A stretch of 64,000 bases of DNA from Tubiluchus corallicola (taxonomy: Eukaryota; Priapulida; Priapulimorpha; Priapulimorphida; Tubiluchidae): positions 248,001 through 312,000 of the forward strand of contig JAQGDQ010000162.1 in the NCBI GenBank assembly GCA_030141605.1, written 5' to 3'. Each line of letters opens with the position of its first letter. Within the stretch, counting starts at the first letter, position 1. Shown here piece by piece: positions 1 through 11,900 of the stretch. The position numbers and the translations under genes are program-made. A model generated the notes under the pieces. The model saw only the letters and a program-made list of their open reading frames with translations, searched no databases and was not told the origin of the DNA.

Positions 1-180
1 CAATTTCATTTGGATAATTAACTTCTTGGTACAGAACTCATAGAACTGCACAGCAGGAGGGAATGTTTAAATTTTAAATTCTCTAACAATGGATATCCTA
101 TTACAAGTAATGCCTGCATTTTCATTGTTGGAACCGAGTAGAAATATTAGGCTCGGATAACAAACAATGTGAGTAATTTC

Positions 181-200
181 TTGGGTACCCGGGTACCCAA
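181..200. repeat. Perfect 20-bp palindrome
   Basis: TTGGGTACCCGGGTACCCAA equals its own reverse complement. It is two GGGTACCC octamers back to back in otherwise AT-rich DNA. A related string, CCCCGGTACCCG, occurs near 9926-9937. It may be the end of a decayed transposon; no function is assigned. Confidence 0.7.
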
Positions 201-1164
201 TGCAAACCTTATTCATAGTGATGTTATGCATCATTTTTAATTCTTTCAGCTAGTAGATTTGCGCAATACTGTATACAATATGTGTGTTTATGTTTAACTT
301 AGTAACCTCTAATTCGGTTTAAGCTAGTGCTTCTAACGGCTTGTTATAATCATTATCTTATAAATTTTTTTATAGAAGAGATTATTGTACAATGCATTTG
401 AAGTCGTGAAGTGCGATATAGTTTGTTTTATCAATAATAAAGTCATAGTAGTAAAAGTCAAGTGTGGTGACTGTGGCTTACAGTACTAAAAAGCCAAGTG
501 CGGTGGCTGTCAGGGGCGCCGGATCCACGGTTGCAGCGGCCCCCTTTGCCCTTTCCCAAGGGGGGGTCAACTCCGGAGCAGAACTTTGCCGTTTTGATGG
601 AGAAATGTGTGGTTATCCCTGATTACCCTAAAGAGTTTATGTGAACTTGTAAACGGTCCAGTATTGATAAACCCACATTACATACACATGCTTGTGCTCA
701 AAATGTTCCCTTTTCGTAAATGCTGCTCTCCATCTGTAATTTGCTGCCGGTGCCCCTGCTGGCTGTTTTTTTCAGTAAATCATTTAATAATGTAAAAAGG
801 GCATCAGTATGTAAAAACAGTGGTTCAGTAAAGTATGTGTAACTCACACTAGTATAGCTCGAATTCTTGTTTATTTCAAACAGATTTCATTGGACAGATT
901 TTTCCCTTTCTTTTTTCCTATTAATAAACATCGTATAACTCGAAATCTGTAATTTGAATTATCACGTAGCTCAAACCAAATTCCCAATACAATTCTTAAG
1001 ACTTTGATTGAATTTGCCTCGCCTATTTCAAACAACCTCTCAAGTGAGAAGTGTGTGTAGTGTGCATAACATCAGGATTTTAGCTGCCAGTTTCAGCAAG
1101 AATGCTAAGATTTCTTGTGTTTCCTTAGCAGAAGGGTGCACACAAGATGGCTTAACATGGTTTA

Positions 1165-2399
1165 ATGTAGGCGCCGCTTAATAGACTCATTTTGGGACGG
1201 AAATGTTTTGATCCAATTAACCGACTGAACCTATTAACCAATGGGTGTAGTAGTACTGGTATGAGTCATCAGCTTACTATGCACTGCAAAGCTTTTTAAT
1301 CAATTTTAGAAATGAAGTAATGCCTAAAGTCCTTTGTGCAGCTAAAAATTAGCAAAAATATTTTAAAATATTAATGTATATAAATGAATTAGCAATAAAT
1401 TAAAAAGTATACTTGTCTAAATCACACAAGTCTGTTTATTTGCAAAAATTACAAAAATTCCTTTCAAGTCGTCTTTTTCATTTTATCGCGAAGAAATTAG
1501 CTCACAAAGTTCGCATAATGATAAAAACGTTTGAAAACCTGTTGTTGTGTGAGGCACAAATTCTCATAAAATACTTAGTGCTTCATGTGCTTCAAGTGTT
1601 GGTGGTGCCCGTGTTTCTTCGCAAGTAGCTTCGTCTGTTGTTTCGCCTAAGCTGCTGCTTGCTACCATTGTGACATATTTTCTGTACTGCACCTGTGTCC
1701 CTGGCATAACTGCGACATCTCACTTCTGGGATTACGAGATTAATTACAGTGGTCGGACCGGTAAAAGCAAACCATTAGGCTACGATATTAGCGTATGATA
1801 AACGTTCCTGCTTACAACAAAACAGTGCTTAACATGATTGTGTCTATGTGTATTAGATGACAAAAGCGAACTAAGATGATATAAAAGTCATAAAAGTTTA
1901 TTAGTCATACGAAAGTGTCTTATTGAAGCAAAAATATAGTCAATTATGCGGAGTTATTTGAGTCAATTACTGACAGTCTTTATGTACATTTGAATAGAAG
2001 CAGGCCTGGTACTAGTCAATTATGCGGAGTTATTTGAGTCAATTACTGACAGTCTTTATGTACATTTGAATAGAAGCAGGCCTGGTACTAGTCGATTATG
2101 CGGAGTTATTTGAGTCAATTACTGACAGTCTTTATGTACATTTGAATAGAAGCAGGCCTGGTACTAGTCAATTATGCGGAGTTATTTGAGTCAATTACTG
2201 ACAGTCTTTATGTACATTTGAATAGAAGCAGGCCTGGTACTAGTCAATTATGCGGAGTTATTTGAGTCAATTACTGACAGTCTTTATGTACATTTGAATA
2301 GAAGCAGCCTGTACCAGGCCTTTTTGAGTCAATTAAGCGATTGGGTCTATTAGCAGGTTCTATTCTATTCTCCGTGAGTTTATTAAGCGGCACCTACTC
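1165..2399. mobile_element. Inner TIR element nested in the 826-2601 element
   Basis: Terminal inverted repeats contain TAGGCGCCGCTTAATAGACT on the left and TAGGTGCCGCTTAATAAACT on the right strand. The left flank is TA. The interior is homologous to the element at 11586-12439, which lies in the opposite orientation: the two share a stretch translating as [21 protein letters not shown]. This copy carries a five-unit 76-bp tandem array near its right end that the other copy lacks. Confidence 0.6.
1939..2318. repeat. 76-bp tandem repeat, five copies
   Basis: The unit begins GTCAATTATGCGGAGTTATT and restarts at 1939, 2015, 2091, 2167 and 2243, an exact 76-base period. Copies are almost identical; copy three has GTCGATTATG. 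The unit contains two GAGTCAATTA-type words resembling the TIR of the host element, so it probably arose by amplification within that element. Confidence 0.9.
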
Positions 2400-2810
2400 A
2401 GACTGCAATAAAGGTAGACCAGTTATTTTTTTAGATTATTCATTTAGATTTTTTAGATTGTTGTTTGTTATTTGATTAATGGCTGAATTTGTCATTTTCA
2501 CTCAGTCATGTTTTCTTATGAACATTGTCTAACTCGGACTTTTGCAAAACTCGGAACAAATTTTCCGGTCCTGAGGTATTCGAGTTATACGTGGTTTACT
2601 GTATTTTACACTAATGCCAGACTGCCAGTGTCATTAGCTAATGTTCACTAAATAAGGAAGGCCAGTTTTTCTGAATATGCAAAAGGCATACGCACAGTGT
2701 GCATGTACACTACAGTGCATTTTTGAGGTCATAATGTGAGAAGAGAATGAACATTGAGAATGAGACTTGTTAGAGAATTCATGTTAATTGTTAATGTATT
2801 GTAATTGCAG

Positions 2811-3387
2811 ATACTGTTACATCTGTGAGCAGAATTCTCCGCCGAGGTCCCATCACTGTCCAATGTGTAATGTGTGCATCTTGCGTCGTGATCATCACTG
2901 CCCGTGGTCTGGATATTGCATAGGTTACAGCAACACTCGCTATTACATCGCAATGCTATTCTACATTGCCATCGGTGCTTTGTATGCAAACATTTTGAAC
3001 ATCGACTACGTTATAGAAGAACTGGGCGGGTTTAATTTTCGGAACATATTCATGATGATCCTGCCTTTTTTCGCCTGGCTGTTGGGGTGGTGCCGTGGAT
3101 GGACACTGTTTGTGGCCTTCGTGTCGGCCGGAACGATTTCAGGAATGTTGTACGACTGGTTTCTCCTGGCCTTCCATATTAATTTGACCATGAACGGTCA
3201 AACGACCCATGAGTTTGGAAAGGGGAATAGGCGTTATGACATCGGATTAAGAAAAAATTTTTCCGAAGTGCTGGGTCGGAACTGGCACATTGCCTGGCTG
3301 TTCCCTCTACTGCCTTCACCTTTGCCAGGCAGTGGTCTAGAGTTTACGACAAAAGACTTGCCAACAGAAGTATCAAAGACTATGTAA
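2811..3387 (+). CDS. ZDHHC24: Palmitoyltransferase ZDHHC24-like, terminal exon (partial gene)
   Basis: Protein S-acyltransferase of the DHHC family, which loads palmitate onto its own cysteine and passes it to cytosolic cysteines of target proteins at Golgi or ER membranes. The exon starts after GTAATTGCAG at 2810 with one base of a split codon and runs to TAA at 3385-3387 (191 full codons). It carries the whole cysteine-rich domain: CYICEQNSPPRSHHCPMCNVC, then RRDHHCPWSGYCIGYSN with an intact DHHC catalytic motif. At least two hydrophobic segments follow. The C-terminal GQTTHEFGKGNRRYDIG and SPLPGSGLEF match the ZDHHC24 pattern (GQTTWEW, YDLG, SPLPGDG) better than other DHHC groups. The N-terminal membrane segments must lie in exons upstream that I did not find in the window. 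Confidence 0.85.
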
Positions 3388-6269
3388 CTAGTCAGCTTTT
3401 ATTTTACAAATATTCATTTTATCTGGAAATTCCTTTTATGGAATTTTCATTCCAGCACTCACATCTTTTCATCCTCCATAAATGCAAACAAAATTTTTAA
3501 TTTTGTACAGGATCGTTATTTGCAATTTTGTGTTAAAGAAAAATAGTAGCCAATTTGAAACCATCGTTGAAAATGACCTATATGGTTTAAAATGTCTGAA
3601 AATGGAACTACTTTGTTTGTAAAATGATTTAGAGAATTGGTTCATTAGAAGGCTTATGATTTCCCAATGTTACACACGCCCATTTGTACTTAAAGGGAAC
3701 AAGACCTAATTTTAAACTAACTCAAATTAATCAAACATAAAAATATTGAGAGAACATAATTATTTTATAATCAGTTTGCTTGTTTTTTATCTTGGAGACA
3801 TTTTTGGTGAGATTGCATGATGACACAGTGGCAAACTTGAAATTTAAGTTTTTAAACAGAAATTTGTCCAGTTTTTGTATGTCACTGTTATTAGTGCACA
3901 GTAGTGCTGTAATTTTTGCAAACACGTTTAACATGCTTGTGGAATGTTCGGTTGTGATGTGTTCAGTTGTGATGCTGAAGCAATGTCACACAGCCATGTT
4001 TTAATTCCTCTTTCGCAAATATGAGCTACGGAAGATTCCTTTTGTGGGAAGAATATACTCAAATATCATTACTAAGTGCCCATGCTGTCCATTAAGAAAT
4101 GCATGAGCACCTTTTACTTCAATAATTTTGTACTACATGCTTGTTCATTAATTTTATTAGGCGGTGACATCAACATGGTAGAGTCATAATAATAATTACA
4201 ATGTGATGCCATCTCTTAAGAACAAAGAAGAGCTTTATGAGCCCGTATTTTTTGATAATTAAATTGGTAGGTTGATGACGTACCGAAATTTTTAATCGTC
4301 GAAGTTCTCTTGGGCATTGATAATTAAATTTTGCATTAAAGGTCACAAAACTAGCTTGTTTGTGTAATAAAATTACCTTAGGTGATTATACTCGTAAGCA
4401 TGATATCTTAGGTAGAAGAATTAGTGCTTTATACTTTGTTGCAAGTAGCATTGAAGAGATAAGATATTTTGAGAATTCATTCTAGTCTGTGTTACAGCCT
4501 TGCAAGTCCTTTTTTTCTTGAAACTGAGGGACATTTTTCTGATCACACGTAGGTTCCGCTATGAACTATCACCATTTTTTTGTTTTAAGTGAACTTGAAA
4601 TTAAGCCAAATTTGGTCTCGTATAGTAGTGAGGCTGCTGTGTTGTCGTGCACATTTGAGTAACTTCTCTGATTGTGTGACTTTTTAAATTGGTACTTGCA
4701 AATTTTCAGCTGCTAAGACACGAGGAAGAATTTGTGGGCTACTTGCACACGGCCCTGATACACAATTTTATATTTCTTTCACTGCATTCTTGAGTTTTTT
4801 TACTATACAGAAAAGGTTCTGCAGCTAACGTTGTGTTTGATTAATTCAGTGCGATGTTAATGAAATTTATAAATGCACTGCTTCAGATATTAAAAGTATT
4901 TACACATTTTATTTCATATTTTCCCTACAACAAGACTAGTCATCAAGTTTGCAGGCATGGTTTTTTGAACAACTTTTAAATAATATACATGATTTCTGTA
5001 TATGTACAGTTAGTATTATTAACATACTATAATCGATTTACTTATCTTTTATGAGAACTGTCGTAGCAATACGGATAAACTGTAGTCTGCATGCCACAGT
5101 GACACCTTCATTTGCTGACAACTCTAGTTAAATTAGGGTTAAACGTTTCACACAGCACTTATTAATAGAATTTTTATAAAACTATTCGTAATTACACGAA
5201 AATCAGCAATATTTTTTCATACATTTACCTTTTATGTCGTGTTGTAGAAAGAAATTTATAGTTACACACCTGGTTGCAACTTTACGATTTACACATGCGG
5301 TTTAAATCTTGAATTTTAATAAATTCTCAAAAAAGATTACGGTTATGTTAACGTGTCATGGTTAATATTTTATCTCTTTATACAGTGTGAAAATAAACTC
5401 AACTATTCTCGACATACATTTACAGTTTTAACTTGCTTGTTTGAAACACTTGGTATATTATCCTAACAAATTCATTGCCTTCCATATACTCATTCACAAT
5501 GGGTAAGTTCTTTACTAACTTAATTACCTGTCGCTAGTCCTACAGGCAAGTTTTAAGTGACAAAGTTAATTTTGATAGTTATGTTTTACTCAAAGCAATC
5601 ATTGACAGCATTTTTGTAATTACCAAATACTTTTATAACAAATATCATGCAGGAATTTTTTCAGCAAACTTAGCTAATACTAATAACATGATACAAATTG
5701 AATATATTTTGACATTTAGGCAAAGAACAAATTCTTAATTTTCTTTTAACAAATAACTACATATCACCAAAAGATACTATGTAAACTATTAACAAACTAT
5801 GCCGCTGTTAATGAATATGCACCGGGTTGTGAGTGGAAGCCAAAGTGGAGGCAAAAATGGGATACAAATTGTTAACGAAGCCAAGCGACTGTTCAGAGGA
5901 ATTTTTTGCACAAGAAATGAGAATCATTTCGGGAAAGAAAAATGCGAAAAATAAACATGAAACTATTGGTAATATTAAGCACATTAAAAACCAAATGAAA
6001 CTAAGAAGACTGGATTTTTTTACTGTAAGGAGTAGTCAAGGGGGAGCAAGCACATAAACAAAGGCACCGTCACACTACCAAACAATTTGTAATGCAATGA
6101 TTATACATTTTAATTTTATGTTTAAAATCAAAACGTGACGAAGATAGGGTTTTAAAGAAATTATGTAATTGTTACTTTGCAATTAAAGTTAAAACACAGC
6201 AAATTTTACAGTAAACTCATAATAATTATATTTGGGGCAATTCGAGCCTTTGTCAGTCAGTCAGCCTTG

Positions 6270-6425
6270 AGAAATGGATTGCGTAAATGCACGCTCACAT
6301 TCAAAAACACGGGAGACAGGTTGGTCAAATAAACCAATAACTCCATTGTTAAAATGGTGCCAATTTTGAAAAATGTGCTGGGGGAAGCAGTTGCTTCCCT
6401 TGCTCCACTATTAGCAACGCCACTG
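6270..6425. mobile_element. Right-end fragment of a hAT-like element
   Basis: The segment from the AACACGGGAGACAGGTTGGT region to the terminal GCAACGCCACTG matches the right half of the complete element at 52419-52732 (GCACGGGAGGCAGGTTGGTC through GCTATGCCACTT). The left end was not found, so this copy is truncated or too diverged. Confidence 0.5.
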
Positions 6426-7739
6426 GGAACAGCACACATAGCAAAAAAGGCTTCAGCATATTGACATGAGAAGCCTAAAATAATTTCATATTAAGAAACA
6501 CAATAACTCTGTAACTTATTTATTTTGGTTAAGCATCTTCTGCACATAAAAACTTGTTAAGTAAAGATACCATGCAGTTAAAAAGACGGACCAAAAATTA
6601 ACATTACTTGTGCAGCCAGCACAACTGCACAACAGCAAATAACAGCCGACACTATATTTCTTTCTCCATGGCTTCACTGACATGAATGCTCAAACATCTG
6701 GCAAAACTAACTGTTAGGCATAATTTAAAAGAGCGGCATAATAAGAATAAATAATCCATAAGGCGAGAACAATGTACATTTAATCGTTTTCAAGAAAAAA
6801 TATTAGCATTAAAATTCAACTTCATAGTTTACTAACTACAACTATAAAAATATTTTACAAATATACAAAAAATCAACAAAACACCATTTACAAAAATGTA
6901 CAAGGTCATTTATATTCTAAACGTATCTACGATATGGGTGTTGGCTAACAAAACAAATGCAACTTCAGGCAAACCTGTGAAACAATCATGTTTTTACATC
7001 TACGAAATGTGAAAAAGCACAAAGTATTGCCACACCTTTCGCTAATGATTCGCTTTGAAAAACTACGTATATATTATTACATTGCCTGTGTAAAAGCGTG
7101 CATTGCAGTATGCGCAGTCTGCGAGCCAACACTTCATTTTAATTTCACATGGTTACGGCCAAGTGGCTTAAAAAACTGCCAACAATAAAATAGTGTAGAA
7201 TTTATAACACCATTTTGGTTCCAGTGCATTTTCCGTGTATCTCTGACACAACAGAATTTTATTAGATGAATAACAGCCAACATTTTGCAATCTCAATTCA
7301 CATTCTATAACAATCACCAATCTTGTTGATTTTTGAAAGCCAGGAAAACAAGGGAACATATTTCTGGACAGATCGTTGGTACTTTAGTGCAACAGGAAAT
7401 TTTAAGGGAACAGAGAGTTACAAAGTTACTACAAACACCATCGTCAAAAGCACGGAGATAATTCTTAAAGAGAAGAATTGCAACGACTAATTTAAAAAAC
7501 CCACAACAAAGAATCAAAAAGATACTATTTCTATAGCGTGGGTTTTCTTACTAAAGGAAAGGACAAGTCACTTAGCATGTTTGGTTTATTTTACTGCTAT
7601 CGCCTAAATTTAGGAAAATATAACAAATAGATTTACAAAAAATGTCTATAAAGCACAAAGTTAATTTATACTATTGCACTATAGAAATTTTCAGAAATAT
7701 AGATTTCCATCACTTGAAATTGTATGCAACTGTCAAATT

Positions 7740-8275
7740 CTAAATGAATGGATGTGATGAACATAATATGGAAAGGTGGATATGAATTGGATGTCTGTTC
7801 ACTAAGTTAATGAACGTGATGGACACAGTTAAAACAAAAATCACATGACAAAAACTGATTCACATGTGATATAGAGTCCATCACATTTAAACTAAAGTCC
7901 AGCTGGAGCTCAACATTAAGCTGACCATGTCAACAATTACGTAGGTGCACCAATTTACTTTAAATTATTTTGTGAATGAACGCTCGACATTACGTCCTTC
8001 ACGTTCAAATACACATGGTAAGTGGATGTAAATCATACGTTACATCTTCAATTTAGTGAGTAGGTGCTCAAAGTTATGTCCAAGAAAATGTAGGTCCATC
8101 AATTTAGTAAATGGGCATACAAAATTAGGTCCAACAAGCCCATCAAAATAGCGAATGGACTTCCATCATGTCCACCAGAATATGTCCGTCGGTTTAGTGA
8201 CAGACCCTTGAAACTACTCTAACTTGTCCAAAATTACGTTCATCAAGTCCATCAAAATAAGGAGCCCGTATGGAA
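7740..8275. repeat. Degenerate tandem repeat field, roughly 45-50 bp units
   Basis: Words such as AATTTAGTGAGTAGGTGC, AATTTAGTAAATGGGC, AAAATAGCGAATGGAC and TTTAGTGACAGACCC recur with intervening GTCCAWCAA-type words at about 44-51 base spacing. Units are strongly diverged. It looks like an old minisatellite. No coding potential was seen. Confidence 0.5.
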
Positions 8276-8794
8276 CTGGTGGACTTTGTGGCTTTCCGCA
8301 AGCGCGAGCTGCTTAAACTAATTCAAACTTCACCAGCTTATGTGATGTTCATGCAAAAATATGGCAGTGCACTGCTTTTCTTCAACTGGTATATGATGTC
8401 ACTGGTGGAAGAATGGCATTCAAAATGGGAGCACCCAAGTATGACATGAGCGCGACTTTATAAAGTGATTTAACTAATTACATGAGGTGCTTATCACACT
8501 TTGATTAGTAAATCCTTCCAACATTTTTTGCAAATGCTCAACTTCCCAGAAGACTTGACCCTTCGTTTAAGCATTTTGAAATGATACCTGGCAATGTAGG
8601 GAGTGTGTACAGTTAAATTATAAGACACGAACCGGAAGAGTCTGGTGCAAATCAAGCACATTACAATCACAATAAATAATGTAAGCATTGTAAGGTGTTG
8701 AAAATGTCTGGAATTGAATGAGGGCACTTGTGCACCTAACCCAACCTTCAAAACAGAATTAAATATTAATAAAAAAAAAATGCGGATACTTCTC

Positions 8795-8972
8795 CTACGT
8801 GAAAGTGATGTCGGGGAATACAGGCGACGTCTGAGCGCTGGGGCTTTCCGTCTGCTGCATGACATCAGCGAACCATGACGCGACGTCGACGGTCGCCTGC
8901 TCGTAGTGCTTGATGAAGTCATGCTGTAAAAGCTGACGATACTTCGGCCGCTTCTTGTAGTCCTTCGTTAAA
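8795..8972 (-). CDS. MAP2K7: MAP2K7 exon 9 (C-lobe end and DVD domain)
   Basis: Acceptor CTTTTTTTTCAG; encodes [15 protein letters not shown], then HDFIKHYE and [11 protein letters not shown], and ends in PDITFT with stop TAG (8795-8797). It supplies the last helix of the kinase fold and the docking surface for upstream MAP3Ks. Confidence 0.95.
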
Positions 8973-11900
8973 CTGAAAAAAAAGCTTCAGAATTTAGGAA
9001 ATGTGGAGATCTTCAAGTTTGACCAGTGTCAGCTCTAGGTAGTTTGACGCCCTATGCAAAAGTATTTTAGTGCCCTCTCCTCAACTGTCAATACCCTCTG
9101 TAAGGTCCCTCCCCATCCACTCCACCCTCAAAATTGAATTTCTGTTGTACATAATAAAGTATAATGCTACCTGTTTATTAGGCTTATACATGTATTATAA
9201 TGTACTAATTAAGTGTTGCTAATTACCTACCTACCGCTTGTGTTGAGTTCATTTGAAACTGAATTTATGACTCCATTGTACATCCTGGGTCTTCAGGAGC
9301 AATAAAAATTTCTACATGCATCACAGTGTAGGTTTTTAACTATGTTGACTTATGGACAGTTCAGTTTGCAAGCACACATTTAATGACAACTAAGGTAAAT
9401 GTTCGAAGAAAATAACACTGAAACTCACCATGTTTGTATAAAGGAGTGGAAATTCATGGAGAAACCTTGGTGTTTTGGCAGATGAGGTGGGTCCTCTTGT
9501 AAAACTTTCGTCAGCACTTCAAAGTCGTTTCTACAGTCTGTGTAGGGAAACTCGCCGGTTGCTAGCTCCACCTACACGAACAGCAAAACATTAATTTGAC
9601 TGACTAATGACATAAAACTTGGTTGAATTTGAGGGGTTTATGACACTTTTGTTTTTTGTTACTAGATGGTGCCACAAGTATGCTTTATATTATACATCAG
9701 ACATAGAAACATCTTATGACACCTGTATCACCATTTACCACATTGTTACTGAATCAACAGAAGCTAATATGCTTTTAAACATTGCCTTTTACAAGTATTA
9801 CTTGCAAATGGTAATACTTCGCATAAAAACATAATTATGTTTCAAAACAAAGGAAAGCTATTCTAAAAAAATGAAAGTATTAGTGTTTACAAGGGTAGCA
9901 AAAATTAGACTCGGCTATCTTTTACCCCGGTACCCGATTCTTAAGATTCAGTAGTTATTACCAGGCGAAAATACAAGAAAACGATTCAGTATTGGACAAG
10001 CTTATAATTTTAAATAATTATTTTTATCCACTCCTTTGCATAATTACTGTAAATAAATAGTGAAGCAATTTTATAAGCAATATGTGCCAAGTTCGATACG
10101 AATGATATTACAGGAATAATATTGATACGATAATCAATAATTATTGATACACTTTGTTAACATTGCTAGCTAAGCTATCACTTTGAACTCAAGAACCCAG
10201 CAAAATATCATCTTTGTAAACAGTAATCAGCCAATTAGCTGGCGATGTCTCCAAAATGAAATTTAGCCATGATAAAAAGGAATTAAAAAAACTTAGTTGT
10301 TTGTGTTGAAAAACGCTTAAGACGTTGAGAAATTGAGAGCTTGAATTTGAATTTCAGCATTTAGGCTCCCAATTTCTGAACGTCTTAATTGTTTTTCAAC
10401 AAGAACAATTAAGTTCTCTATAACTATCTAAGCAACCAAATCACTGAACCAAACCCAGATGAACAGCCTCGGGATTAATCCATATAAAATACAATCAATC
10501 ACTGCTCCTATGATCTATATGGGTTGATCTATATGCTTCAAAAAAGACTGAAAGTGATTAATTGATAAATCGATCAGAATAACTCAAAAACAACCAAATA
10601 ATTTTTTAATCAGTTTTAAGAAGAGAATCATTTTCATTTAAAACTCACCAGAGATATGCCTAGACTCCAAACGTCCGCACGAATGTCATAGTCAGGTCGT
10701 GTCGGATCAGGAGGATCGATCCGTTCAGGCTGCAAGAAATGCCAATTTTGAATAAAATACAAAGTAGTTTAATGAAGAGCATGAAATCACAACCCTCATC
10801 ATCGATATTACGGAGGACTTGCAAACACTCTCATGCATTAATAAGCTACAGAAATAAAATATGAAGCAAGCTCAAACTGCATTGATAAAAATCATAGGTG
10901 ACCAAAACCAAAAATGTGTTAAAAATGTGGAGTTTTAACATTAAACACATTTTTGTCATGGTAACATACATATTTTAATATGTCAACATACATCTTTCAG
11001 TACATAACACACAATAAGTTGAGACAGTTTAAAATTATTTAGGAGTCAGTAAATTATATGAGTATAGAAAATGATAATTAAATAAAAAAGTAATATACAG
11101 TAAGTGCTTGCATAACGACGCTAATGCATTCCAGCAAAATGGGATGTTAAGTGAAGCATCATTAAATGAAGCCAAGACTACCATAGAAGGTAACGTAAAA
11201 GAACTGAGATATGTCTCAGAGACAAGAATCAATGTTGCTTAAATCATATAAATTAAATGTTTTATGAGTTTTACTCATGATTCCACTGATTCATTTCTTT
11301 CTGCTTGCTTAAAACCACCTATATATCTTACTTACCTAGCTAGTGATTTCTCTTTAGTAGCCGTTTAAGTGTAGGCAGCAGTTAAACAATAAACATTGCA
11401 GCAGAGTCAAAGCCAAGCCCGGGGCAACCTTGGAAATTTTACCTAGAAACTTAGTACACACTAGTCTGGTTGCTATGACAACAGGTTGTAGGCAAAATGC
11501 CTTGGCATAAAGCTTGCTTCCAGGTCTGGCTTGACACAAATGGCTAGCATTTAGTGGTCAGCCAGGAAGCAAAAATGTATACATACAGTAAATGTCACTT
11601 AATAGACTCAAAGTTAACAGACTCAATTGCTTAATTGACTCAATATTTTTCCTTCGCCTACTTAAAATAAGATATTTGTATGTGCCCAAAGAACCTTTCC
11701 TACTTCCCTTTTGTGCACTATCGTGTTAAGTACCGTTTTGTTTATAAGCAGGTACGTTTATCATACACTAATACACTAACGTAGCAGTTTTGCTTTGAAT
11801 CTGTTACCCACTCGAACACTGTTACAAAAGGATATTTCTGGAAGCTAAACATTTAATCACTTGCCTAGCGGTTTCCTTTTGATGCTTTCATTGCAAATCA

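Larger units (their letters stand above)
826..2601. mobile_element. Outer pogo/Tigger-like non-autonomous DNA transposon
   Basis: The left end reads CAGTAAAGTATGTGTAACTC. The right end, read from the other strand, is CAGTAAACCACGTATAACTC followed by GAATAC. These make imperfect terminal inverted repeats of over 20 bases. The right flank is TA, as expected for Tc1/mariner/pogo elements; the left flank has decayed to TT. No transposase was recognised. Relatives of its left interior are seen near 14350-14530. The element is split by a second element at 1165-2399. Confidence 0.6.
1..2810. other. Intron or 5' flank of the ZDHHC24-like gene
   Basis: No coding exon could be recognised here. The stretch runs up to the splice acceptor at 2809-2810 of the DHHC exon, so its downstream part at least is intron. 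It holds a perfect 20-bp palindrome at 181-200, a short GC-rich patch near 505-570 with a CAGGGGCG start like a hAT-type transposon end, and the nested TIR elements at 826-2601. Confidence 0.55.
3388..8794. other. Convergent intergenic region between ZDHHC24-like and MAP2K7
   Basis: AT-rich, holding the 3' ends of two genes that face each other. A possible plus-strand poly(A) signal AATAAA is at 4366-4371. Open frames here are short and show no family I recognise. It also holds a transposon fragment near 6270-6425 and a degenerate short-period repeat field at 7740-8275. Confidence 0.6.

Noticed and set aside
1413-1628. 71-codon frame similar to the minus frame at 11898-12152
   Set aside because: The similarity is explained by two copies of the same transposon; it is not a conserved gene.
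5833-6057. 74-codon basic frame (MEAKVEAKMGYK start)
   Set aside because: Isolated, no homology recognised, in a region rich in poly-A-like words; length expected by chance.
8494-8922. 142-codon minus frame with Ser/Arg-rich start
   Set aside because: Its first part is MAP2K7 exon 9 read in the wrong frame; the rest is 3' flank.
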